A DNA stretch of 55,126 bases, taken from positions 1-55,126 of the IMG/VR virus record IMGVR_UViG_3300048672_000495. One strand, written 5' to 3'. The notes below the pieces were generated by a model. That model had not been told where the DNA came from, did no database searches, and saw nothing but the letters and a program-made list of their open reading frames with translations. The position numbers were made by a program, and so were the translations under genes. This DNA is from a virus. Below are positions 1 through 6,608 of this stretch, piece by piece (position 1 is the stretch's first letter; each line of letters begins with the position of its first letter).

Positions 1-969
1 ATAGTTATCTATATCTATAAAACCCTGCGTCATAAATGTAGATACTAGATTATCACTTAGATTAATATCTAATAATGTATTATTAACTATATCTCTACTA
101 CTAAATGTATATAAAGCTCCTACTGTAGTATTGGAAGAATTATAGTGCATCTCTACTACAGAACTATCATCAATAGTATTTTCTACTGCTATGTTGGTAA
201 CTATATTATTTCCACCATCAACATATTTTGTACTACCTATTGTAGCAAATGCAGTTAAATTAGTATTTATAGAGTATTTAGCTGATATACCATCATAATT
301 TGATTGCATTCCATGGGCAGCATATTGTCTTCCAATACTTAATCCATATCCTCTATAAGTATCATCAACAGATGCAAACAATAAAGATGTTTTATATTTA
401 TTTTTACTATTATATCTACTATCTGTTAAACTATATGCATCTGATAATCTTGCTCTAAAATTATAAGTATATTCATCTTTTTTAATAGTTGTAGAGTTAC
501 TAAAACTATTGGCTAATGCTTTTGTATACCTATCACTATATAAATAACTAGATATACTAGAAGAAGTACTAGTACTGTCAATTACTCTTGGTAAACTATT
601 TTTTGACTCTACTTCTGGACGTTCTAATTTTGATTCTAATTCTTTTATTCTTTGTGTAATATTACTATTATACACTTCTTCTGGATAATCATTTAAGTAT
701 AATTGATACTCAATTTTAGCTCTAGCATAATTACCTAGATTTTCTAGAGTAACTGCGATCAATAATTGGGCTCGTTTAGATACGTTTGACTTTGGCATTA
801 ACAAAATCGCGTTCAATAGCTCGATGGCAGAATCAAAATCCTTCTGAACTAGAAAGATTTTTGCTTCTGCCATCAATTCTTGACTTGTTTTGTTGTTTGT
901 TACTTGTGGTGTAGCTGTACTATTTAAACTTAATAATAATAAAACTATGTAGAGATATTTATATTTCAT
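1..969 (-). CDS. Exported TPR-like / probable outer-membrane barrel protein (3' end outside window)
   Basis: Open from an ATG at 969 to the window edge (323 codons, no stop). The N-terminus KYKYLYIVLLLLSLN is a clear signal peptide. Residues ~25-100 look like a helical repeat (repeats of AKIFLVQKDFDSAIELLNAI type, TPR-like), and the rest is rich in alternating polar/hydrophobic stretches ending in aromatic residues (GYGLSIGRQYAAHG, LTAFATIGSTKY), as in outer-membrane beta-barrels. Function is not recognised; surface alteration or superinfection exclusion is only a guess. It sits downstream of tRNA-Pro on the same strand. Confidence 0.7.
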   Translation of the reverse strand, partial: MKYKYLYIVLLLLSLNSTATPQVTNNKTSQELMAEAKIFLVQKDFDSAIELLNAILLMPKSNVSKRAQLLIAVTLENLGNYARAKIEYQLYLNDYPEEVYNSNITQRIKELESKLERPEVESKNSLPRVIDSTSTSSSISSYLYSDRYTKALANSFSNSTTIKKDEYTYNFRARLSDAYSLTDSRYNSKNKYKTSLLFASVDDTYRGYGLSIGRQYAAHGMQSNYDGISAKYSINTNLTAFATIGSTKYVDGGNNIVTNIAVENTIDDSSVVEMHYNSSNTTVGALYTFSSRDIVNNTLLDINLSDNLVSTFMTQGFIDIDNY

Positions 970-984
970 TTCTCCACAATAAAT

Positions 985-1073
985 TGGTCGGAGTAGGAGG
1001 ATTCGAACCTCCGGGGCTTTTATACCCTCGGTTCCAAGCCGAGAACGCTACCAGGCTACGTGATTACACTCCG
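985..1073 (-). tRNA. tRNA-Pro (anticodon TGG), atypical core
   Basis: Acceptor CGGAGTG pairs with TACTCCG, followed by discriminator A and an encoded CCA. The anticodon stem CTCGG/CCGAG is perfect with loop CTTGGAA, giving anticodon TGG. The T arm GGAGG-TTCGAAT-CCTCC is perfect. Odd points: 89 nt including CCA, three extra bases before the D stem, and a ~14-nt variable region able to form GGG/CCC, unlike a class I tRNA-Pro. Confidence 0.88.
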
Positions 1074-1074
1074 A

Positions 1075-1266
1075 TTAATCGTAATAATTACCAACAGGAC
1101 CAGAGGTAAGAATAACCTCATCACCTTTTGCTAACTGAATTTTTGCATTATGTCTATAAGCACGTTCGTCGTGCTTCATCATGAATTTACCACCCTCACA
1201 ATGTTTTCCCCACTGGCATTGGCGGCAAGAACAAGATTTAGGAGTTTGCTTAGTATTAGTATCCAT
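1075..1266 (-). CDS. Small Cys-rich protein
   Basis: 63 residues with a C-S-C-R-Q-C-Q-W-G-K-H-C cluster near residues 12-23, suggesting metal binding. The SD-like TTTGGAG lies just before the ATG at 1266. The start overlaps the stop of the upstream gene by one base (TAATG), so the two are probably translationally coupled. Family not recognised. Confidence 0.7.
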   Translation of the reverse strand: MDTNTKQTPKSCSCRQCQWGKHCEGGKFMMKHDERAYRHNAKIQLAKGDEVILTSGPVGNYYD

Positions 1267-1463
1267 TATATCTCCAAAGGAGTTATCTTTTTTATAATGT
1301 GGGACCTATACATTTTAGGTCCTATTCGTTTTAATTGTATCTCAACTTCTGTAATAAACTTTAATCTAAGTCTATTATCTTTGGTTAAGTCAAAACCCAA
1401 ACTTTTATAATACTCTACAGCATCTTCCATAGTTTGGAAAATCACTTCTTTGTTATAAGGCAT
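1266..1463 (-). CDS. Hypothetical small protein
   Basis: 65 residues, mixed charge, no motif recognised; contains a DAVEYYKSLGFDL segment likely to be helical. It is the first gene of a two-gene unit with the Cys-rich protein, joined by a one-base stop/start overlap. Upstream is a 350-base structured non-coding tract. Confidence 0.65.
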   Translation of the reverse strand: MPYNKEVIFQTMEDAVEYYKSLGFDLTKDNRLRLKFITEVEIQLKRIGPKMYRSHIIKKITPLEI

Positions 1464-1812
1464 GATTCCCCTTAAAGTTCACTCCTATAAGTAGGATGGT
1501 TACCTACTTACTGGGCTAAACTCTAACTCTAGCAATTAATAGCGGAGGTGGTTACTCGTTGCAACAAGCCACTACGTCACTTTAAGCGTACAAATTCTAA
1601 CGCACTATTAACTGTGTTAGGTAATAGATAACCCTAACGCCCCTTATTGACTAGTCCATAGAGCAAAATATTATGCATCAAGGATCGGGTTTATTACTGA
1701 TATGGGGCAGTACTACCCATACGTTGTAATCACGTGTTTTGCGAGATTCATCACCCGCTTTCTAGTTGTAATTAGACTACACGCTATCCTAGTATTACGT
1801 GCTTGAATTTTT
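1464..1812 (-). other. Structured non-coding tract between tRNA-Leu and small genes
   Basis: No convincing ORF in ~350 bases. Contains a perfect 8-bp hairpin (1488-1495 with 1503-1510, 7-base loop) and several weaker ones. It lies downstream of tRNA-Leu on the minus strand, so it may be a trailer or a separate RNA of the same transcript. Strand is inferred from the flanking tRNA and genes. Confidence 0.5.
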
Positions 1813-1896
1813 TGGTACCCAAGAAGAGACTCGAACTCTTAATCCTCGCGGCGGTGGCTTCTAAGACCACAGTGTATACCATTCCACCACTTGGGC
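1813..1896 (-). tRNA. tRNA-Leu (anticodon TAG)
   Basis: Class II tRNA with encoded CCA. Acceptor GCCCAAG/CTTGGGT; anticodon stem GTGGT/GCCAC, loop CTTAGAA, anticodon TAG; long variable arm; T arm AAGAG-TTCGAGT-CTCTT. It reads CUA, a Leu codon used very often in the AT-rich phage genes, so codon compensation is a plausible role. Confidence 0.93.
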
Positions 1897-2551
1897 ATAT
1901 TCTTATTAAACAGCAGCCTATTCATCACTTTATTATTGAATAGCATTCATATGTTAAACAACTAATTGCGTTAAGTTGTGTGCACCATCAGTGATATGTT
2001 GTTTTTGTACCGTCGTACTGGTATGCGCCTGCGCCTGTGAGGACTCGAACCCCAACTACCCCACATACTGCTGATTAATAAAAACATCCTGCTTACTAGC
2101 GTACAGGTCGATCTCTTTCCATCGAAGGTGGCTATATCACAGTTTAGCTACTGACTTGTCATCTTTACCCTAGGAAGTGCTACAAGCATGCACTATTATA
2201 AAACTAGCTGTCTACTACTGTTCCATTAAAGGTAAGACTTAGTATAATTCGTCCCAGTTCCACATCTTTTTAACACAAGTCCTGTGGTTGCTTGTGAGCT
2301 AGTATATTGGTACCAGGTACTGGAATCGAACCAGTGTTCGCCGCCTTATCTAGACGGTGCTTAAGAGTTTATAAGGCTCCCTCATAGGCCAACATTAGCA
2401 AACCTGGCATAAATCAAATATTGAATAGTACAGGTCGTGGTAGTTCTAATACACCCAGTTGACGCTGTTTTTTGCCATCCGTCAAAATGACCGCACAGTT
2501 ACTCTTTATATTCGTGCGCCTATACTATTCAATATGTAATCTTCCCATCGA
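1897..2551 (-). ncRNA. Structured non-coding RNA tract with its own promoter
   Basis: 655 bases without a credible gene. Transcription should start near 2551 from the promoter at 2558-2586. The first domain is closed by a perfect 13-bp stem (2418-2430 with 2523-2535) enclosing ~92 bases with smaller hairpins. Next comes the unusual tRNA at 2308-2408. Further down, a T-arm-like sequence (2038-2054) has no convincing cloverleaf around it. The hairpins CTATTCA/TGAATAG and CAACT/AGTTG follow. Whether this is one RNA or several processed pieces is unknown. Confidence 0.6.
2308..2408 (-). tRNA. Atypical tRNA, isotype unresolved
   Basis: Acceptor GCCAGGT/ACCTGGT, discriminator A, encoded CCA, and a perfect T arm ACTGG-TTCGATT-CCAGT leave little doubt that this is tRNA-derived. 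However it is 101 nt long and the core does not fold canonically: candidate anticodon loops lie around TTATAAA and TAGATAA, and a 7-bp GCCTTAT/ATAAGGC pairing competes with both. It may be a class II tRNA with an extra-long variable arm, an interrupted tRNA or a tRNA mimic. Confidence 0.6.
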
Positions 2552-2557
2552 ATACAT

Positions 2558-2586
2558 ATTATACACCAAAGATTGAATAAAATCAA
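2558..2586 (-). promoter_or_regulatory. Sigma-70 promoter of the 1.9-2.55 kb ncRNA tract
   Basis: On the minus strand TTGATT (2581-2586), a 17-bp spacer, and TATAAT (2558-2563). It overlaps the end of the 43-residue gene and points into the structured tract containing the atypical tRNA and tRNA-Leu. Confidence 0.75.
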
Positions 2587-2588
2587 GC

Positions 2589-2720
2589 CTAAAATTCTTG
2601 GCCTTCTGGCCACCCGCAAATCATTATAGTAATGTATTTAGCGATAGTGTTAATACCCATAGCAATAAAATATATTGCTAGAAATGCCAGAAACCAGTGT
2701 TGATGCCAAAAATCCCACAT
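2589..2720 (-). CDS. Membrane mini-protein (43 aa)
   Basis: The ORF begins MWDFWHQHWFLAFLAIYF, a Trp/His-rich N-terminus followed by one hydrophobic segment (residues ~9-35) and a short polar end (WPEGQEF). The ATG lies two bases after the stop of the upstream YfiM-like gene, consistent with translational coupling. Single-pass mini-proteins of this style are common in tailed phages; function unknown. Confidence 0.65.
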   Translation of the reverse strand: MWDFWHQHWFLAFLAIYFIAMGINTIAKYITIMICGWPEGQEF

Positions 2721-2722
2721 TG

Positions 2723-3040
2723 TCATGTTAGTAGTGTTCCAAATAGTTGTTTATGAGTAATAATCCATTTACCTACTGCTGCACCAAATAAAGCTCCAAC
2801 TGATCCAACTGTGAAGTCTTTAAATGATGGTGTATGTTTGTCTGGGTGCATTGCATCAAATATTTCTTTTGTAGCAGCTGAACCTACTCCGGTAGAGAAA
2901 CCCATTTCAGCGTCATCTGTTAACACAGTTACTATCAATGCTATTACAAATCCAGCGATTAAATGAAGTATTTTATCAATACCCCACCACTTATCAGTAG
3001 ATTGTAATATCTGTAGTAACATGCTCGATAATTTTGGCAT
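2723..3040 (-). CDS. YfiM/DUF2279-like membrane protein
   Basis: 105 residues. The region DKILHLIAGFVIALIV, a central SAATKEIFDAMHPDK segment and a C-terminal small-residue helix GSVGALFGAAVGKW match the layout of the YfiM-like small membrane proteins often found in phage genomes. Two to three membrane segments. A role in envelope attachment or lysis is possible but unproven. Coupled to the 43-residue membrane protein downstream. Confidence 0.65.
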   Translation of the reverse strand: MPKLSSMLLQILQSTDKWWGIDKILHLIAGFVIALIVTVLTDDAEMGFSTGVGSAATKEIFDAMHPDKHTPSFKDFTVGSVGALFGAAVGKWIITHKQLFGTLLT

Positions 3041-3451
3041 AGGCTCTCCAATAATAAGTCCCGGTTACTCGATCCGGGAACACTACTAAAGGCGGTGTTA
3101 GCTATAGCCCCAAATCATTCTACTAGCCCGTACGTCAGATTTGGAATTGAGTACGTGACGATGCGTTTACCTTCTAACGCCAACCTACCATGCTAAGTTT
3201 ACTAACAGCACATGGATTTTCCCACATCTAATCTGCACATTATACTGATCTCTTTGAACCAGTATTTGTCGCCCCATTGCAGTCTGAAGCATGTCCTTTA
3301 TATGGCGGACATTTCCATTATTGGTTCCGTCGTTCTGGACCTCGGAGGAACCACTACCCGAGGGAGATGTATCTGGTCGGAGCATTCCAGATTTAGCGTC
3401 TTGCGATCCTCCTAACAGTGTCGGCCTTAGCTTTCAGCCCACCGCTTTACA
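3041..3451 (-). other. Structured non-coding tract
   Basis: 411 bases with no supported gene; overlapping open frames exist but lack SD sites and disagree in strand. Near 3056 the sequence TAAGTCCCGGTTACTC recurs almost exactly near 4060 (one change), in both cases followed by GGAACACTA. Further pairings include CCCGG/CCGGG, GGTTCC/GGAACC and TCTGG/CCAGA. This suggests a repeated RNA element; strand assumed from the flanking genes. Confidence 0.45.
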
Positions 3452-3847
3452 TTACTTTCTACAAAAGAAAATTGAATCTGTGTAATACTTAGTAAGATCA
3501 GTAGCTGGTCCAACATACATATACATGTTATTGGTATCGTATGTTCCAATAGTCTCAGCCTTTACACCACCAGGCAAAAAGTCTGTATACATTGGATGTT
3601 CTTCAAACTTCCATACCTTATCATTGTAGACAAAGGTAGCTTTGATTCCTTGAAAATCCACAACTGCTGTTGCACGAACTTCTTCAAAAATCATGTCAAT
3701 AGTGAAGTTAACTCCACTAAGTACACAATTATATTTACCATTGTGTGCAGCATAATTATATGCTGGAGGGGCTGTAGGACCACTGTCACCACCACCACCA
3801 CAAGCTGTAAGAACTGCCAGTGCTAGAATACTAAGAATCTTTTTCAT
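3452..3847 (-). CDS. Putative lipoprotein
   Basis: 131 residues. MKKILSILALAVLTACGGGG is a signal peptide with a lipobox (LTAC, Cys at 16), so the mature protein should be lipidated and envelope-anchored. The remainder is a small beta-rich domain ending with a CRK tail; two Cys (in YNCVLSG and at the C-terminus) could form a disulfide. Good SD (AAAGG) before the ATG. Family not recognised; could act in superinfection exclusion like other phage lipoproteins. Confidence 0.75.
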   Translation of the reverse strand: MKKILSILALAVLTACGGGGDSGPTAPPAYNYAAHNGKYNCVLSGVNFTIDMIFEEVRATAVVDFQGIKATFVYNDKVWKFEEHPMYTDFLPGGVKAETIGTYDTNNMYMYVGPATDLTKYYTDSIFFCRK

Positions 3848-4288
3848 ATTACCTTTGTTAGTTTATTTTAGTGAAATGGGCCAGCGGTCCGGTCTCCCGC
3901 ATTGAAGTGTATATACACAGCTACTCACGATTGTATTATGACCCATAGTAGAATACACATCTTGCTTATGTGGCTTTAGGGCACGAAAGCAATCGCGACC
4001 CATAACTTGATTGAAGTATGGAAAACCATACTTCCTACCACAGATTATGTACTCTACTATAAGTCCCGCTTACTCTTTGCAGGGTCGGAACACTAGCCCT
4101 CTCCGACAGCTTGGGCACACATCACTTAGTTCGATCCGTAGCTTAGATGTGCAAATGAATCACCTACGGCTTCTGAATTAATCCCGGTTACCAAACTTCC
4201 GGGTTGCTCTAGATTTAAGTATACTTAAATCGGCAAGGCTCACGTTTCAATGAGAATCCTAGATCACATCCATCTAGTAGGGTTCTTT
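3848..4288 (-). other. Structured non-coding tract with 20-bp palindrome
   Basis: 441 bases without a gene. Contains the second copy of the TAAGTCCCGSTTACTC element (~4060), a perfect 20-bp palindrome at 4212-4231 (GATTTAAGTA and its mirror), a CCCGG/CCGGG hairpin at ~4184-4202, a CCGTAG/CTACGG pairing near 4137-4175 and a CTAGAT/ATCTAG hairpin just after the downstream end of the 4289-4573 gene. Strand inferred. Confidence 0.45.
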
Positions 4289-4573
4289 TTAAAGCTGCTT
4301 CTTCTTAATGCGTTCTACGATACCATCAATAAAAGCTTCGTCCTTTATAAAGGAAACTGCTTCAAGTGCGGAAAGTTTTGCCTTACCTGAAACCTCATAC
4401 TTATAGTCACGAAGTTCTTCACTAATAGCCTTTTCAACAGCAATTCTATGGTACTTTATAAACCATTCTGATTTTTTTACTTCTTCTACGATTTGAGCAG
4501 CAATTAATCTTGCCTCTATACGCGGTGGAGACTCAGGAATTTCAAGATACTTGCGAAGAAACTTTTTTAGCAT
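4289..4573 (-). CDS. Hypothetical helical protein
   Basis: 94 residues, almost entirely charged helix (IEARLIAAQIVEEVKKSEWF, EKAISEELRDYKY, FIDGIVERIKKKQL), so probably an alpha-helical cytoplasmic protein. It stands alone between two long non-coding tracts. No family recognised. Confidence 0.65.
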   Translation of the reverse strand: MLKKFLRKYLEIPESPPRIEARLIAAQIVEEVKKSEWFIKYHRIAVEKAISEELRDYKYEVSGKAKLSALEAVSFIKDEAFIDGIVERIKKKQL

Positions 4574-5481
4574 TTTATTATTAGTTAGTTGTTTGGTGGT
4601 CCATCAAGGTAACGATCCTCCTGTCCCGATGGGAAACGGGGTTACAGCCCGCGCACTCTCCTTAAGTGTCTAATGAACCAATATTAAAATATAGTAGCTA
4701 ATCGGCCATGCCCTGCTCCGGTTTACCGGCTACAGCTTCCCTCTTTCAAGTTTCTCCGATCGGTCCCCCAATCCCTAACTTATGCTTTGGGCTCTAAGGG
4801 TTTCTCTTACTACTATAAGTATTTTCTGAAGGGCCCGGACGGTTATTTGGGGCTCGGTCCCATACATATGCACGTTAGTCTTATATACTTTTAAATATAA
4901 GGTGTGTTCTGGAAAGGAGATAGTGGCAATTGTTTACGCGGTTGTCCCGTATATCAGAAAATATATTAAAGTATAACTAATACGACAGCATTGCCGCAAT
5001 GACTACCTTTTCAGTATGCCAGGATATCACAATTTAACATTCCTGCCGAGCTTGCGGGTCGGGGTCTGTGCGTGATTGCATAGGGCACTGTTAGTTATAC
5101 TTTAATATAAAAATGGGTCTACGAGTCCAATTGTATAGCTAATTCACAATTACGTAGTCTAGTCACGCCTCCACTTATCGTCAATCGGTATCGGAGCTTA
5201 TCCCGAATCCCAATCTATTGTAGCTTCATCGAACGCCGCTGACATACCGATCAGCTTCACCCATTAAGATTAAATAGTTCCTGGCCAGGCTAGATAATTT
5301 TCTCACTTGCTTCCGCCTACTAGTGACAAACAGGGGCAGAAGTATACGACTTCCGCGGCCTATGTCTCGTTCCCATTGTCTTGTATCCAATTATCTTACT
5401 ATTTAATCTTAATGATCCAGCTTACTTGATACTGGGCTAATAATTTGTGGCTATTAGCAGTGCGCCATTTCTCACTTCAGA
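4574..5481 (-). ncRNA. Large ornate structured RNA candidate (~900 nt)
   Basis: About 0.9 kb with no credible ORF and a dedicated minus-strand promoter immediately upstream (5488-5516). Two domains are closed by very long perfect stems: 17 bp (5262-5278 with 5398-5414), with a nested 7-bp stem (5293-5299 with 5389-5395), and 19 bp (4962-4980 with 5091-5109) enclosing ~110 bases that hold CATTG/CAATG and CCGA/TCGG hairpins. A third, weaker long-range stem pairs 4690-4697 with 4810-4817. Size, stem-rich domain plan and location among phage tRNAs recall GOLLD/ROOL RNAs; this is inference, not identification. Confidence 0.65.
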
Positions 5482-5487
5482 ATATAT

Positions 5488-5516
5488 ATTATAATCCAAA
5501 ATACTTCGCAATTCAA
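5488..5516 (-). promoter_or_regulatory. Sigma-70 promoter of the 4.6-5.5 kb ncRNA
   Basis: Minus-strand TTGAAT (5511-5516), 17-bp spacer, TATAAT (5488-5493). It lies in the gap just after the stop of the cytochrome-b-like gene and points only into non-coding sequence. Confidence 0.8.
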
Positions 5517-5523
5517 GCTTAAA

Positions 5524-5928
5524 TTAATACATGTGAACAGCAACTATGTGTACCGTTACCGCAATAATCATCAGTATTACGAATGGTTTATGATAAATAT
5601 GCCAATGTACAAACATTATAACATACTTATCATGTAGATGGCCCATAGTATGTATTACTTTATTATAAAGATACCTACCATATACACCACTTATAGCCAC
5701 TATCATTAATGATATGAACGCTATTGTAGCATTCAGACTACCAAAATATAATCTAGTATGAGCAATAACTATAAAAGGAGTTATTGCTCCTATAAACATA
5801 TGAAGATGGAACCATAAACGAATGTTACCACCAATCCAGGGAAAATTCTTTCTAACGTGGTACAATAGTAGTATTAGTATTAGAAATCCCGAAAATATCC
5901 CTGTTTGGTATGAGTAACTATTGTTCAT
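5524..5928 (-). CDS. Histidine-rich cytochrome-b/ferric-reductase-like membrane protein
   Basis: 134 residues with four hydrophobic segments. His residues cluster at membrane edges (41, 43, 57, 93, 97, 99, 108, 110, 113, 127, 132), and the stretch IAHTRLYFGSLN followed by SGVYGRYLYNKVIH resembles the H-x(5)-G-S-L-N and GRYLY-x(2)-IH signatures of bacterial cytochrome-b-like membrane proteins. Bis-His heme binding and a transmembrane redox role are therefore likely by analogy, not shown. It overlaps the upstream gene by 11 bases. Confidence 0.65.
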   Translation of the reverse strand: MNNSYSYQTGIFSGFLILILLLYHVRKNFPWIGGNIRLWFHLHMFIGAITPFIVIAHTRLYFGSLNATIAFISLMIVAISGVYGRYLYNKVIHTMGHLHDKYVIMFVHWHIYHKPFVILMIIAVTVHIVAVHMY

Positions 5929-6109
5929 CCTTATACTTTTTTATTGCTTCCGCATCCAACGAACAATACACCCTAAATTTATCTTTTCCTGCTTCGTCAT
6001 AAAAAGCTTCAGCCATTTTTTCAAGTGACTCGAACTTTTCAGATGGAAGTGAGTAATATCTACTTAGGAACGCAGATACTAGAAATTCTTTGCTATAACC
6101 TGCTGCCAT
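5918..6109 (-). CDS. Hypothetical small protein
   Basis: 63 residues from the ATG at 6109, preceded by AAAGGG; an in-frame TTG five codons upstream is less likely. Sequence MAAGYSKEFLVSAFLSRYYS continues into an acidic/basic helix. The consensus promoter at 6131-6159 lies just upstream, making this the first gene of a unit with the cytochrome-b-like protein. Function unknown. Confidence 0.65.
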   Translation of the reverse strand: MAAGYSKEFLVSAFLSRYYSLPSEKFESLEKMAEAFYDEAGKDKFRVYCSLDAEAIKKYKDEQ

Positions 6110-6130
6110 AAAAATCCCTTTCAAGCCTTA

Positions 6131-6159
6131 ATTATACAGGCTTTGATCAGGAAATTCAA
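6131..6159 (-). promoter_or_regulatory. Sigma-70 promoter
   Basis: Minus-strand TTGAAT (6154-6159), 17-bp spacer, TATAAT (6131-6136). It overlaps a small inverted repeat (GCCT...AGGC) that may end transcription of the upstream HNH gene. Confidence 0.75.
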
Positions 6160-6167
6160 GATAAAAT

Positions 6168-6497
6168 TTACTTAGAAGCAGCAGATGCTGGTGGTTTAGC
6201 AGTTACAGCAGCCTTCTTCAATGAAGCACACTGTGAACGTTCAAACTTATCCTTCTTATATGATTCTTCTTTTGTTTGCCACTGCATGTTTTCAATGGCA
6301 TCTTTACCACCTGCACATAATGGAATTATGTGGTCTACCACAAATCCTGGACAGGTAGTTTTACTATGTTCTACTTTAGCTGGGCACGGATGAGTCTTTA
6401 CAAACTCTTTACGCACTTTAGCTGATCTAGTAGTAGCATCTACTGAGCTAATTAAACTTATTGCTAGTAGACATGCTACTAATAGACTCTTTTTCAT
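6168..6497 (-). CDS. Exported HNH-type nuclease
   Basis: 109 residues. The signal peptide MKKSLLVACLLAISLISSVDA ends in a plausible V-D-A cleavage site. The HNH core reads VDHIIPLCAGG (D55, H56), then ENMQWQT (N70) and KKDKFER, as in the compact periplasmic HNH family. Cys 38, 49, 61 and 90 could form disulfides or bind zinc. Export implies action in the periplasm, for example against incoming DNA, which is inference. Starts directly after the stop of the upstream 36-residue gene. Confidence 0.8.
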   Translation of the reverse strand: MKKSLLVACLLAISLISSVDATTRSAKVRKEFVKTHPCPAKVEHSKTTCPGFVVDHIIPLCAGGKDAIENMQWQTKEESYKKDKFERSQCASLKKAAVTAKPPASAASK

Positions 6498-6608
6498 TTA
6501 ATTCCTATCACTTTGTTCGTCCACAGGAGGACGCTTACCGCGACGCGCATTACGTCTTTGTTTTTCTTGTTCTTTACGCTCTTTGCGTTCGTCCGGGTCT
6601 TGTTTCAT
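6498..6608 (-). CDS. Small highly charged protein (36 aa)
   Basis: Nearly all Lys/Arg/Glu/Gln (KERKEQEKQRRNARRGKRPP). The ATG overlaps the phosphatase stop as ATGA and its own stop abuts the ATG of the exported HNH gene, an arrangement typical of a real coupled gene. It could bind nucleic acid; no family recognised. Confidence 0.55.
   Translation of the reverse strand: MKQDPDERKERKEQEKQRRNARRGKRPPVDEQSDRN

Noticed and set aside
2030-2110. T-arm-like sequence GGGGTTCGAGTCCT suggesting another tRNA
   Set aside because: No matching acceptor strands or anticodon arm could be formed; recorded as a tRNA-like remnant only.
3185-3485. Overlapping open frames on both strands in the 3.0-3.45 kb tract
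   Set aside because: No SD, conflicting strands, and they cross hairpins; better read as non-coding.
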